Shown here in pieces: positions 11,872-24,095 of a stretch of 64,000 bases of DNA. The notes below the pieces were generated by a model, which was not told the DNA's origin, searched no databases, and saw nothing but the letters and a program-made list of their open reading frames with translations. Position numbers and translations under genes: made by a program. Source of the stretch: Euryodendron excelsum (Eukaryota > Streptophyta > Magnoliopsida > Ericales > Pentaphylacaceae); assembly GCA_033060915.1 (NCBI GenBank), contig CM065388.1:20932001-20996000 (forward strand). The letters run 5' to 3'. Position 1 is the first letter of the stretch. The number at the start of each line of letters is the position of its first letter.

Positions 11872-13438
11872 TGATTGTACTTTAAAAAGTATAATAAGAG
11901 TCCCTAATTGTAAGCTATTGTTCCTATTTATTTATATTATTTATTATTTTAATATAATTTTGATTTTCTTTAATATTTTTGTGTCTTATGCAGATTTAAA
12001 ACTAAAACTGAATAAAATAAAATTAACGTGTACATAGACATCTATCCGGATGTTATATATTATATATCTCATATAAATATATATACACATTATATAAGTG
12101 GGTGCAGGTGTAATTATATAACCATATATGTGTTTTATACAAGTCTGCAGGTGAAGCGACAAAATGGGAGGGGAGCAGGTGGTCATGGACGCATGAAGAG
12201 AAAATGAAGAAAATGAGAAGAAGAAAGAAGAAAAAAAAAACAAAACAAAAAGACAAAGTGACAGCAAAACTATGTAATGATCAGAGAAGCAACTGCAAAA
12301 AGACCAAGCAAAAAGAAGAAGAAAAAAAAAAAAGAGGAGGAAAGAAAAAAAAAAGAAGAAATAAAAAAGCATGGAGTAAGTGAGTTCGGCGTCTATAAAA
12401 GGAGAGAAGTAGAGGAGGGAAAAAGTGCTACAAGTGGTAGGAGAGAGCAAAGTGTAGAGAGAAGATAAGTTTTAGTTTTTAGGGAGAGAGTTTAGTGTAG
12501 AAAATTTCCTTTAGTTTGTTTTTATTTTCAGTATTGTATTTTGTTGTGATTAGTAATAAAATTATTTTTCAAGTCAAGCCTTTTTAATAGTACGAGTAGC
12601 TAATTTTATTCTTGGAATTAATTATGAAGATCATCCGAGAATCTTGGGATTTCAATGGAGGTAATTGGGTTTTTATTGTATATTTTTTGAATATTCCAAT
12701 TCTTAGTAGTTAAATTCTAAATATTTCAGAAAATGTAGATTTGTTACTATGTTTGGTAATTTCTATGCACAAATCGTATTTTAGTATAATTATTACATGA
12801 ATCAATGGTATAAATTTTATGACTTTAATTGTATTATTCTAGATTAAATTATTATTGAATTGGCTTTAATTAAATTCTAAATCTTTTAGAAAACGTAGAT
12901 TTTTTTACTATATTTGATAATTTCTACACACAAATCGTATTTTGGTATAATTATTACAAAAATTGAAGATATGAATCTATGACTTTAATTTTATTATTCT
13001 AAATTTAATTAAATGTTTTGAGTTACAAAATTTTCGTTGGAATTTCAGGTGAATCAGGTGATCGGATCAATTGGATCCAAGACCATTTTATTTGGTTTAC
13101 TTTAAAGTCAAGTCAACAATCATCAATCTCTCGAAAACAAATTATTTATCTTTGGTTACCATTTTATGCACAATTATCCAATTCTCATCGATATTATTTA
13201 AGGTGGAATTTAAACCAGTCGGCTTAGGTTCTAACTGAAACCATTGCAACACTACGATGTCTAGCATAGCTTAGTTGATATCTAATCTGTTACCAGGGGT
13301 GAATTTTAGCACCTAATTTTGCATGTTCTGTTAACCATTCCTTGTGGATCGACTCCGGTCTTACCTGATTTTTATTTACTGCTTCACCGCACCTGTACTT
13401 GGGTGTTTTAATAGATTGCCATATTTTGGGCGTAGTCA
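11872..13438 (+). repeat. Athila 5' LTR
   Basis: A 1567-bp direct repeat partner of 22,401-24,090 with TG...CA ends. It contains a TATA-like box (TATAAAAGG) near 12,396, preceded by a conserved GAGTTCGGCGTC, then an R/U5 region with two copies of a 160-bp tandem unit near 12,705-13,020. The purine-rich stretch 12,190-12,370 is a simple-sequence zone in U3; the frames across it on either strand are not genes. Confidence 0.93.
12705..13020 (+). repeat. 160-bp tandem repeat, two copies, in the Athila 5' LTR
   Basis: The marker TAAATTCTAA starts at 12,711 and again at 12,871, exactly 160 bp apart, and the following text (CAGAAAA.GTAGATTT, TGCACAAATCGTATTTT) repeats with it. The 3' LTR has three copies. 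Confidence 0.85.
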
Positions 13439-13445
13439 AGTATTT

Positions 13446-13463
13446 TGGGGCTGTTACAGGAGA
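13446..13463 (+). other. Primer-binding site, degraded tRNA-Asp type
   Basis: TGGGGCTGTTACAGGAGA begins 7 bp after the 5' LTR and matches the Athila/Tat tRNA-Asp site TGGCGCCGTTGCCGGGGA at 13 of 18 positions. The GAACGGC that follows also fits the lineage. The differences are mostly transitions, in keeping with the element's age. Confidence 0.75.
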
Positions 13464-14583
13464 ACGGCTTTAAAAAAATAATGCAAAAAAATAATAAATT
13501 CAAAAAATTCAAAAATTAAATTCAAAATAAAAAATTCAAAAATAAAAAATAAAAAAATAAAAACTAAAAAAAATAATTCATTTGCTGGGATTTTAGGACA
13601 ATTGATTATTTCCTTACCTTGACAAAGGATTGGGATTGTATATATATTTATTTTTTTCCTTTAAGCGGATAACCCCTAGGGTTGCCATTGCTAATATTTT
13701 GTTTTCGCACTTTAATTTTAGTCTTGTACATTTAGTTTTATTTTTATTTTTTATTTTTTATATTTTTTCTTGTAGTTAACCTATTTGGTTAACATACTCA
13801 CCTACTACTGGACGAAGCCAATCAAGTTGGTTATCAAATTTTTTGTTTTTATTTTTCATTTAATCCATCTAACTCATCTAACTGATTAACATTTGATTTT
13901 ATTTAGTGGATAACCAACGTTGGTTACCATTCTAACATTTTATTTTCTGCACTTTATTTCAGCTCTTTTTCTTTTTCTTTGTGGTTTACCTTTCGAGTTG
14001 ATTCATTGCCTATTTAAGTCGGCACCACTAGATATGGTGAGCATATTGCTTAATATATATATATATATATATTGTGGATAACTTTATTTCAAACTGATTC
14101 ACCCCCTATTTAGATTGGCGTTGCTCACTAAGGTTACCATAACGCTGTTACTAACCTGTTTGATTTTTGTTTCTTTTGTTGTTTTTGTGTGCAGGTATGT
14201 TAGTATATTGTTGTAATTTTTTTTTTAATTATTATTATCAGTATCTTAACGTTAGCTGACTCCAAAAATGCGCCGGTCAAGTCGTTACTTTGCCCACATC
14301 CCTTCAGATAGGTGACTTTCCATTTCCTCAACTCTGAGAGCCGTTAATACTATTTCTCTTCTCATCCCCGTTTTGTTGACGGCCTACTTGGATTTTTAGC
14401 CCGATATTCTGACTTGTAAGGTCCGTGTTTATGTTTCAAAATGGATGCATTAGGGATGTGCATGGACGATTGATGAGCATTGACTCTTCTATTGATCTTT
14501 CTCTCATCTTTCGTACTCTTTCCCCATTTAGGACTCATGTTCTAAGCATTCAGTTAGTTAACTGAGGTCCTAGTTCTATCCCA
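13464..14583 (+). other. Athila 5' leader, non-coding
   Basis: About 1.1 kb of AT-rich leader between PBS and gag, starting with an A-rich simple stretch (13,470-13,575). A TA microsatellite lies near 14,056-14,075. A motif of the form TTGGTTAAC/TTGGTTACC recurs several times (13,790; 13,920; 14,130). Long untranslated leaders are normal for this lineage; no coding frame is seen. Confidence 0.6.
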
Positions 14584-16340
14584 ATGGCAGAAGAATTTGA
14601 TTCTCAACCACCTGTGAACCCCAATCTACTAAGTCCAAATAATATACTTGAAGGTAAGAGTATATATGGTGATCCTCCTCATAGATCTCTTAAGGATTAA
14701 ATGAATCCCACTAGGCAAGCACGTACTTCTTACATTGTTCTTCCTACGCATCATGCAGCGATGACTTAAAGCCGAGAATAATCCAGATGATAAATTCATT
14801 TCATGGTTTGGATTCTGAAAAATCATATCAACACATAAAAGATTTCGATGATGTATGCTCTATATTCTTCGATAATTCTTATCTAAGGGAAGTTGTACTT
14901 TTAAAACTCTTTCCATTTTCTCTTAAAGACAAGGCCAAGACATTGTTCAATTCATTAAGGCCTAGGTCTATTCATTCTTGGCAAGATCTTTAGACATAAT
15001 TCTTAAAAAAATCCTTTCTTAAGCATAAAACTAAAGCAATTCATCACCAAATCTCTCAATTTGCCCATGTGTCTAGTGAATCTTTCTTTCAATGTTAGGA
15101 GAGATTCAAAGATTTGTTGAGTACTTGTCCATATCATGGTTTCACCCATTGGCATATCACAAATACTTTCTATTCATCATTGACTCTACAATTGAAGCAA
15201 TTTGTTGAGTGTATGTGCACAGGGACTTTGTATGACAAAGACCCATCTGAAGCGTATGATTTCTTTGATTACTTAGCAAATTTGGCTAGAGATTAGGCCA
15301 TAACTGGGACCCAAAATCCTGAGTCTAAGCCTAAAGTAACATTTCAACTTAATCAAGTGGATAATTTAGATGCTAAAGTTGTTGTACTTACCCGAAAGAT
15401 AGAAACCATAGAGACAAGTAAGGTCAATGTTATGACTAATGAATTTCCCAGGGAGAGAGTTGTTTAATGTGTGATACAATAAAACATGAAACTGCTGCAT
15501 ACCCAATTATACTAGGTTTCAAGGAGACTTCGCATGGCCAAGCCAATGCGATTGGCCAATATCAGGGTACATATAGTGACCAATGAGTTGGAGGAGCCCT
15601 TTCTCGAACACATATAACTCTGGATGGCGAAATCACCCAAACTTTGGGTGGAGAAATAAGGGTCTTTCGAATCCTCAAGCATTCCAAGGAGGGCTTTAAA
15701 ACCCTCAATCTTTCCAATCCCAACCTATTCAATCTCAACAATCCATGCCTTTCCAACTCCAACGTAATACATATCAAGCCCCTCATAGGAGACCTTTAGA
15801 AGATAATGTTTATCAATTGACAAATGATATGAGAGAAGTTAATAATATGGTGGATAGGCAGGACAAGGTGTTAGACCAGCAGACTATGATGTTGGAGGAC
15901 ATAGCAAAACAAATGTCTAACTTGACATAAGCTTTGACTCTACAAGTGTTGGGGAGATTTCCATCTCAACTGTAACCAAATCCAAATTCCATAAAGCAAG
16001 TGAACATGATTGAAGCGAGGACTAATCCTTAATCCAGTCATAAACAAGTCCAATCCATCACAACCTTGAGGAGTGGAAAAATCATTGATAAAACCATTTT
16101 CCCTAGAAAAGAAACTCTTAAGGTTAGTAATGAAGGGAATGGAGATGTCAAAGAACAAGAGAGAGAAAGAGATGAGAGTGGAAAAGAAAAAGAACTAGTT
16201 GAGCCAGTCTTAAAGCCAGCCAAAGCATTTAAAGATGAGGGCATTGATGTTGTGAAATATGCCCTGTTTCCTCATAGATTAACCAAACCAAAATATGAGC
16301 TTCTGAATTCTAAAATTTATAAAGTGCTTAAGTAGGTCAA
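14584..16340 (+). pseudogene. Athila gag, decayed
   Basis: Encodes the retroelement capsid precursor in intact relatives. Reading begins at ATGGCAGAAGAATTT. The conserved gag core is recognisable across frame breaks: LFPFSLKDKAKTLFNSL (about 14,915-14,970), then ERFKDLLSTCPYHGF (near 15,105-15,150) and a C-terminal stretch with EAYDFFDYLANLARD (near 15,250-15,295). The segment beginning TLRSGKIIDKTIFP near 16,060 corresponds to the gag-protease linker. Several in-frame stops (14,698; 14,992; 15,295 among them) destroy the frame. Confidence 0.85.
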
Positions 16341-16900
16341 TGTCAACATTTCGATCTTAGATGCCATGAAGCAAATTCCCTCCTATGCCAAGTTCTTGAA
16401 GGACTTGTGCACTGTGAAAAGGAGATTGTATGTCAAGAAAACTGCCTTCATGAATGAGAGTCAAAGTGTAATTTTGCAATATAAGTCCCCACGAAGTATA
16501 AGGACCCCGATTGTCCTACTATTTCACATACAGTAGGGGAAAACAACATAGATCAAGCCCTCTTGATCTATGAGCAAGTGTTAATTTACTTCCTTATTCA
16601 GTTTATCAACAACTCGGATTAGGTGAGTTGAGCCCTACACGTGTTATCTTGCAACTAGCTGATAGATCTATTAAGGTTCCTTGGGGCATTGTGGATCATG
16701 TTCTCATTCAAATAGATAAGTTTTACTATCCAGTGGACTTCTATGTGTTAGATATACAACCGGCAGAGAGCATTAGTGCTCATTCCCAAATTCTTGTTAT
16801 CTTAGGATGACCATTCCTAGCCACTTGTAATGCCGTAATCCATTGTAGGAATGGGCTGTTAAAGTTGTCATTTAGAAATATGACTATCGAGATGAATATT
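16341..16900 (+). pseudogene. Athila protease domain, decayed
   Basis: Retropepsin-type aspartic protease region. The active-site motif of the lineage (Asp-Leu-Gly-Ala) is still visible at about 16,565-16,576, but the Gly codon is now TGA. A frame shift lies just upstream. Downstream, VILQLADRSIKVPWGIVDHV and PVDFYVLD (16,640-16,760) and LGxPFLAT (about 16,800-16,830, with a stop in place of a coding triplet) match the flap and C-terminal part. Confidence 0.8.
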
Positions 16901-17379
16901 TTTTCAGTTGGAAAACAACCGAGAGAGTATGAGGATACTAGAGAAGTAGACTGCATTGAGTCTATTGTAAAAGAGTACTTTAAGAATGAATTTTTTTAGG
17001 ATCTTATTGAAAGAGCTCTTGTTTTAAGCAAGCCTAATGACTAGTTAGATTGTGATTGTTTTAAGTCTAGGGACATAATTCCTGGAGGGATAGAGAGAGA
17101 ACAATATATGCAAGTGGGTCACTGGACCCCATCATTTGAGCCTCTAATTTCTAGTGTCATAAAGTCTGTCCCTTTTGAATAAAGAGCACCCACTCCGGAA
17201 AGAAAACCTTTGCCATCTACATTGAAGTATGTATTCCTTGGTGAATGTGTGTCTTATCTTATTGTTATATCCTCTAGCTTATCTGAAAGCTAAGAGAAGA
17301 GCCTTGTGAAAGTGCTAAAGAATCATAGAAAAGCCTTAGATTAGATCATTATAGACCTTCACGGTATTAAATCTCTTGT

Positions 17380-18150
17380 ATGTACACATCGTATATATTT
17401 TGAGGAAGAGTCTAAACCGGTGCGTCAAATGCAAAGACATCTAAATCCTAACATGAAGGAAGTTGTGAGAGGAGAAATACTGAAGCCTCTCAATGCGGGT
17501 ATTATATACCCCATCTCTAATTCAAAGTGGGTTAGTCCAACCCAAGTTGTTCCTAAGAAATCTGGAGTCACAGTAATTTAAAATAAGAAAAATGAACTAG
17601 TGCCCACTAGGATTCAAAGTGGGTCACACATGTGTATTGATTACCGTCGACTGAATGTTGTTACTAGAAAAGACCACTTCCCACTCCCATTCTTGGACCA
17701 AGTCTTAGAACGAGTGGCAGGACAGGCCTTTTACTATTTTCTAGATAGGTACTCTGGGTATAACCAAATTGAAATTGCCTTAGAAGATCAGGACAAAATG
17801 ACTTTCACATGTCCTTTTGGTACTTATGCTTACAAAAGAATACCCTTTGGGTTGTGTAATGCACTGGCTACCTTTAAAAGGTGCATGATTAGTATCTTTA
17901 GTAATATGGTGGAGAGATTCTTAGAGGTTTTCATGGATGATTTTTCTGTGTACGGAGATATCTATGCGAGTTGTTTAGAATACCTCCAGAAGGTGTTAGA
18001 AAGATGTGAGAAGAGTAACCTTATCCTAAACTAGGAAAAGTGCCACTCTATGGTGACACAAGGTATAGTGCTTGGGCACATCGTGTCTAGCAAGGGGATT
18101 GAGGTAGATAAAGCCAAAGTTGAACTAATCTAGAAACTACCTACCCCTAG
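17380..18150 (+). pseudogene. Athila reverse transcriptase, decayed
   Basis: Reverse transcriptase of the Ty3/gypsy type. Ordered motifs: CIDYRRLNVVTRKDHFPLPF (about 17,630-17,695), DRYSGYNQI (17,740-17,770), RIPFGLCNALATF (17,835-17,875) and the catalytic FMDDFSVYG (about 17,928-17,955), giving the paired aspartates. An uninterrupted 144-codon piece spans 17,600-18,034; its stop falls where relatives have a Trp codon (TGG to TAG). The upstream part (KPVRQMQRHLNPNMKEVVRGEI, 17,410-17,480) is readable but has its own breaks. Confidence 0.92.
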
Positions 18151-18790
18151 AACTGTGAAAGACATTCGATCTTTCTTTAGGCATGCTGATTTCTATAGGC
18201 GATTCATAGCAAGATTTAGTGCCATCTCTCGTCCAATGTGCCATCTATTGTCAAAAGACATCTCATTTGAATGGACGTCTGAATGCCAAGAAGCTTTCTA
18301 TAAGTTTAAAGAGCTGTTGACAACTGCAGTTATCATTCGATCACCCGATTGGTCATCACCTTTCAAGTTGAGGTGTGAAGCTAGTGATTATGCTGTAAGA
18401 ACAATTTTGGGGCAGAGAGTGGACAAGAAACCTTATGTTATCTATTATATAAGCAAAACCTTGAATGAAGCCCAATTGAACTATACCACAACTAAAAGGA
18501 ACTCATTGCTATCATTTTTGCATTAGATAAATTTCATTCGTACTTGGTGGGGTCATTAGTCATCATATATACTGACCATTTTGTACTAAAGTACCTGTTA
18601 ACCAAGCTTGATGCAAAACCACGCCTCATCCATTGGATTCTTTTGTTATAAGAGTTCCAAATTGAAATTCAAGACAAGAAAGGGGTAGAGAATGTAGTTG
18701 CTGACCATTTGTCACGGCTTACTACTGATGAGGAAGCCAAAGATACTCTCCCTATCAATGATTATTTTTGGGATGATCATCTTTTTCAAA
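18151..18790 (+). pseudogene. Athila RNase H, decayed
   Basis: Follows the RT directly. IRSFFRHADFYRRFIARFS (18,165-18,220) is the RT thumb/connection. The RNase H part starts near FKLRCEASDYAVRTILGQR (18,362-18,418), where the first catalytic acidic position is kept, and ends with EIQDKKGVENVVADHLSRL (18,665-18,720). A frame break near 18,500 and a stop at about 18,652 (a Gln codon in relatives, CAA to TAA) inactivate it. Confidence 0.85.
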
Positions 18791-18959
18791 TCTAAGTACT
18801 TTCTCAAGCAACTGTTCTATGGTTCGCTGATATAGCCAACTTTTTGGCTACTAGTAAGATACCATCACATTGGTCTTACTTAGATAAATGAAAATTCTTC
18901 AGAAATGTTAGGTATTTCTTCTTGGACTACTTGTTCAAGTATTGTCCCGATCAGATAAT

Positions 18960-19620
18960 TCGTTAGCGTGTTTTCGACAATGAGTTTCACTCTGTTATGG
19001 AGTTCTATCACTCCTATGCTTGTGGTAGGCACTTTAGTTCAAAAAAGATGGTTGCAAAGATTCTGCAATCTGGCTTATACTGGCTCACCATGTTTCATGA
19101 TGTTCATACTTTTTGCACATCCTGTGATAGGTGTCAACGACTAGGAAGTCTGACTACAAGGCACATGATGCCCCTCAACCCATTCTTACTCTTGAAATAT
19201 TTGATTGTTGGGGTATTGATTTTATAGGACCGTTCCCTAGTTCGTTTGGATTCCTTTACATTCTTGTGGCCATTAATTATGTGTCTAAATGGGTGAAGGT
19301 TGTTGCTTCTCGTACCAATGATCACCGCGTTGTGGTCAAGTTCTTAAAGGAGAATATCTTTTCTCACTTCGGTATGCCTCATGCTGTCATTAGTGATGGT
19401 GGCACTTACTTTTGTAATAAACCCATTGGAATGTTAATGCAAAAGTATGGGGTTGTTCACAAGGTTAGTACACCTTATCATCCTTAAACTAGTGGTCAAG
19501 TTGAGCTAGCTAACTGGGAGATTAAGCACATTCTTAGAAAAACTATTAATCCTTATCGTAAGGACTGATCCTTAAGGTTAGTAGATACACTTTAGGCTTA
19601 CAGAACTACTTACAAAACTA
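18960..19620 (+). pseudogene. Athila integrase, zinc-binding and catalytic core, decayed
   Basis: The HHCC zinc module is readable as HSYACGRHFSSKK followed by FCTSCDRC (19,008-19,135). The DDE core follows after a frame change: [12 protein letters not shown] (first Asp, about 19,218), VISDGGTYF (second Asp, about 19,387-19,413) and GQVELAN (Glu, about 19,495-19,515). A TAA at about 19,486 replaces a codon just before the Glu segment, and 19,568 carries another stop. The catalytic triad survives as residues, but no continuous frame joins them. Confidence 0.9.
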
Positions 19621-20105
19621 TGTTAGGTGCTTCTCCTTACAGGCTTGTGTATGGGAAATCATGTCACCTTCCAGTAGAAATTGAACACAAAGTCTATTGG
19701 GTTATTTGCCAATTTAATGAGAACATAGATGAGGCTGACCAAACTAGGAAGCTACAACTTAATGAACTTGAGGAATTCCTAAATAATGCCTATGAAAATG
19801 CAAAGATCTCTAAGGCCAAGATGAAAACATTCCATGAACGGCACATACTTCGTAAGTCTTTTCATGTCGGTTAAAAAGTATTGCTTTACAATTCCCAATT
19901 ACACTTGTTTTCGAGCAAATTGAAAAGTAAGTGGTATGAGCTTTATCAAGTAAGAGATGTGTCACCACACGGAGCGGTAGAAATTAAGAATTCCAGCAAT
20001 GGGAATATTTTTAAAGTCAATGGGCAAAGACTGAAGCCTTACTTGGAGAACTTTGTAAGTTTGATTGAAAGTGTGGATCTTATGGATCTACCATTATTTA
20101 AGTAG
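19621..20105 (+). pseudogene. Athila integrase C-terminal region
   Basis: MLGASPYRLVYGKSCHLPVE (19,620-19,680) leads into a helical stretch and then [11 protein letters not shown] and [20 protein letters not shown] (19,880-19,990), the GPY/F-like C-terminal module of gypsy integrases. A stop at 19,872-19,874 separates the two open segments. The frame ends in TAG at 20,103, the likely original end of pol. Confidence 0.8.
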
Positions 20106-22400
20106 AAGCAACACTCAATCAATTTGTACAGTTAATTTAGTCTATTCATTTGATTTGGTAGCTATTTTATCTTTAGTTGGAGGGAAGGGACCTTTTTTCC
20201 TACCTATGTTTGTCTCCCACCCTTTCCTTTCCTCTTTTTCCTTACGATCGTGGCTATTTTCTTGTTGGGGAGACATTCATTTTTTTTATTATTTGATTTG
20301 TCATTTTCTGTTGTTTGTGTTTTTTTTTAATTTATTTTTTTCTTTGTGACCAACAAACGTTAAAGAACTGGATAGTGTCATGACTTCTCATATAGATGGT
20401 AGAGTCCTTGCATTTGCATGTTATGTTGATCTGATACTTCCACGTGGTGTTAGTGGTGAAATAATTCTCCGTGCAAGAGTGGTGAGGAGAGTTGAGCTCT
20501 AAGAGGAATAACCTCAACCTATTACTGGTTGCAGTACTCTAGCCTGTAGGAGAAAAGCAAAGAGATTAAGTAGGTGTCACCGTTGTGTTAGACATACGTG
20601 TGTAGATAAAAATTGCAAAGAGAGCAACTGATTAATGTCAAGAAATCAGATGGTTTACTTAGACATTCTTAAGGGTAGTGTAAATGCCAAGGCATTGAGA
20701 CACCTAGGTTTCACCAGAACTGTAGACTACCTTGATTTGGATGCTAAAGGGTTAGTTCAACTATGTTATGCCTAGCTGTTGTACAATGTGTTTGTGTAAT
20801 TCTTTTTATAATTCCTTGTTTTATTTGTCTGTACATATGTTTTGCAGATTGCTTGTGTTTATTTTTGTAGGTTTTAAAGTTATTTTTCAAAAAAAAAAAA
20901 CAAAAAAAAGAGTGTTTTGGAATTTCGTACAATTTTATGTGAAATGCAAATGTAGATTTTGGAGATTTGTTGAAATATGTTTTCATTCACTTTAGCACAA
21001 TTTTTGTTTTATCCTTTCTTTTTAATACAATTGCTAGATTTTATCTTAACAAATAGACAGAGGTTATCTTACATCACTCATTATTATATCATGATGAGTT
21101 TAGTATTTTTATATATTGTACAGTTTCATCCGTATACAAGTGGAGATTTTTCACCAAATAAGCTTTAAAACCAATTATGCCTTTCGGAGTGTTTACATTT
21201 ACTCTTGATGAAATTCTTTCACATCACTCAGTCAATAGCTTCATTATTCTTGTATTTGACTTGATTGTTTTAATTGCTTATGCAATTGACTATGTTGAAT
21301 TATTAGAATTTTGAGCTGTTGTGTACTTTAAAAAATGAATTGAGGCCATTTTTCATCTTTTGAGCCACAGATTTCTTTGTTGATACAATTCCTTTGAACC
21401 CAATGTCAAATTTATTTCTTATCTTGTGCTAAATATAGTATTGTTAAAGTTTCTTTCCTAATAAAAAAACACAAGTATCTTCACTTGTGAAAGTTAAATT
21501 GATAAATATGGGAATATTTTTACAATATGATGAAAAAAAAAAAGAAACAATAACAGACAGTAAGAAAGAAGGAAAGTATAAAATAAAAATAAAAAGAAGA
21601 TGAAGAAGAAAAAAAATAAAATAAAATTGAGAGAAAATGAAGGTACATATTCATTGATCATCACATGACTTGATAACGCATGTTTTAAATCTTTTACCCT
21701 TTCTCCTTACCTTATATCTCATGGCCAAGTTACAACTTAAACAAAGCTCTTGATGATTTAAAGTGTACATTGCTTATTCATTCACTCACTAAAAAATACA
21801 CCTATCAATTGCTTGTGTGGTTTTAACATTGAATATTTTGTCATGGAGCTATGTCAAGTCGTTCCCATTATATATGTTCACATCATTTCTTTGTGGTTGT
21901 CTCTTTTGATTATAATTTACATTTACTCTCTTACGCAGACAACCAGTGAGAGACGCCTGATTTCTTTTTTTTTTTTAGATAATATCTAGTGAGGTTAAAT
22001 TAAAACTTAAAGAATGGCACTGTGTTTTTATGTTATAATACCTTCCTTATCATGTAATAAACACACACACACATACACAAAGCCTCTCATATGTTGTTCT
22101 AAGATATTATCTTACTTGTGTATTAAAAACTAGAATAGACAGAATATACTTGTATTTGATACATGTCATACTTTATCCTTATTATCCTCACTTGCAGACC
22201 ACATTTTGATGTTTGTGGGTATCATCACTAAAAACCCTCACGAGACTATAGTCATCCACTACGGATAACCTATTGGTTATGGGTTTAAATGCTTAGTGCA
22301 TAGGGTAAATGCACTCGTGATCCCTACGAAAGTGGAGTATACACTTTTAAATGTGTTTATTTATTTTGCTAAGGACTAGCAAAAGCTTAGTTGGGAGGTG
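20106..22400 (+). other. Athila 3' internal region between pol and the 3' LTR (env-like position)
   Basis: 2.3 kb where intact Athila elements may carry an env-like gene. No membrane protein frame is left. A 46-codon frame (about 20,637-20,775, starting MSRNQMVYLDILKG) has a protein-like composition and may be a relic. The rest is T-rich or A-rich (for example 20,890-20,910 and 21,535-21,640). The last bases (about 22,385-22,400, ending GGGAGGTG) form a weak polypurine tract directly before the 3' LTR. Confidence 0.6.
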
Positions 22401-24090
22401 TGATTGTACTTTAAAAAGTACAATCATAGTCCTTAATTATAAGCTATTATTCCTATTTATTTACATTTTTGTGTCTTGTGCAAATTTAAAGCTAAAACCG
22501 AGTAAAATAAAACTAACGTGCATATAGACATCTATCCCGATGTTATATATATTATATATCTCATATATATATATATATATATTATTATATATTATATAAG
22601 TGGGTGTATGTGTAGTTATATAACTATATAAATATGTTTGCAGGTGAAGAGACGAAATGGGAGGGGAGCAGATGGTGATGGACGAATGAAGAGAAAAGGA
22701 AGAAAAGGAGAAGAAGAAAGAAGCAAAAAAACAAAAGAAAAAGACAAACTGACAGCCAACTATGTAACGGTCAGAAAAGCAACCACAAAAAGATGAAGCA
22801 AAAAAAAAGAAGAAAAAAAAGAAGAGGAGGAAAAGAGAAAATAAAGAAGAAATAAAAAAAAATGATTGAGCAAGTGAGTTCGGCGTCTATAAAAGGAGAA
22901 AGGCAGAGGTGGGAAAAAGTGGTACAAGTGGTAGGAGAGAGCAGAGTGTAGAGAGAAGATAAGTTTTAGTTTTTAGGGAGAGAGTTTAGCGTAGAAAATT
23001 TTCTTTAGTTTATTTTTATTTTCAGTATTGTATTTTGTTCTAATTAGTAATAAAATTATTTTGCAAGTCAAGCAATTTTAATAGTATGAGTAGCTAATTT
23101 TATTCTTGGAACCAATTGTGAAGATCATCTAAGGATCTTGGAATTTCAATGTAGGTAATTGGATTTTTATTGTATATCTTTTGAATATTGCAATTCTTAG
23201 TAATTAAATTCTAAATATTTCAGAAAACGTAGATTTTTTTACTATGTTTGGTAATTTCTATGCATAAATCGTATTTTGGTATAGTTATTGCACAAATAAA
23301 TAGTATGAATCTATGACTTTAATTGTATTATTCTAGATTAAATTATTATTGAATTGGCTTTAATTAAATTCTAGATCTCTCAGAAAACATAGATTTTTTA
23401 CTATGTTTGGTAATCTCTATGCACAAATCGTATTTTGGAATAGTTATTGCAGAAATCGATGATATGAATCTATAGCTTTAACTGTATTATTTTTTATTAA
23501 ATTATTATTGAATTGGCTTTTATTAAATTCTAGATCTTTCAGAAAACGTAGATTTTTTTACTATATTTTGTAATTTCGATGCACAAATTATATTTTGGTA
23601 TAGTTATTGTAGAAATCGATGGTATGAATCTATAACTTTAATTTTATTATTTTAGATTTAATTAAATGTTTTGAGTTACAAAACTTCTGTTGGAATTTCA
23701 GGTGAATCGGGCGATTTGATCAATTGGATCCATGATCATTTTGTTTAGTTTACTTTAAAGTCAAGTTAACAATCATCAATCTCCCAAAAAAAAATTATTT
23801 TTCTTTGGTTACCATTTTCTACGCAATTATCCAATTATCATCGGTACTATTTAAGGTGAAATTCAAACCAGTTGGTTTAGGTTCCAACTAAAGCCATTGC
23901 AACACTACAGTGTCTAGCATGGCTTAGTCGATATCTAATCTATTACCAGGGGTGAATTTAGCACCTAATTTTGCATATTCTGTTAACTGTTCTTTATGGA
24001 TCAACTCCGGTCTTACCGGATTTTTATTTACTATTTTGCCGCACCTACACTTTGATGTTTTAATAGATTGTCATATTTTGGGCATAGTCA
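22401..24090 (+). repeat. Athila 3' LTR
   Basis: A 1690-bp partner of the 5' LTR with TG...CA ends, followed directly by the GTCAT duplication. The TATA-like box CTATAAAAGG is near 22,888. It carries three copies of the 160-bp unit against two in the 5' LTR, while the 5' LTR has extra bases near 11,935-11,975. An (AT)n run lies near 22,563-22,585. Confidence 0.93.
23200..23675 (+). repeat. 160-bp tandem repeat, three copies, in the Athila 3' LTR
   Basis: The marker TAAATTCTA[A/G] starts at about 23,205, 23,365 and 23,524, a period of 159-160 bp. Each unit carries AAAAC[G/A]TAGATTTTTT and AAAT[C/T][G/A]TATTTTGG. Confidence 0.85.
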
Positions 24091-24095
24091 GTCAT
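24091..24095. repeat. Athila target-site duplication, right copy (GTCAT)
   Basis: Identical to 11,867-11,871 and directly follows the terminal CA of the 3' LTR. Confidence 0.9.

Larger units (their letters stand above)
11872..24090 (+). mobile_element. Athila-type Ty3/gypsy retrotransposon, complete but decayed
   Basis: A 12,219-bp element with LTRs of 1567 and 1690 bp, both starting TGATTGTACTTTAAAAAGTA and ending in TAGTCA, flanked by GTCAT on both sides. A primer-binding site resembling the tRNA-Asp type follows the 5' LTR. Gag, protease, reverse transcriptase, RNase H and integrase occur in that order on the plus strand. The RT and integrase motifs (PFGLCNA, FMDDFSVYG, DFIGPFP) and the gag resemble the Athila lineage. 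Every domain carries stop codons or frameshifts, so the element cannot be active by itself. The LTRs differ at many sites, so the insertion is not recent. It lies inside the CACTA element. Confidence 0.93.

Noticed and set aside
11986..12450. 154-aa Phe/Ser-rich minus-strand frame
   Set aside because: It translates the A/G-rich U3 simple sequence of the Athila 5' LTR; the 3' LTR does not keep the frame.
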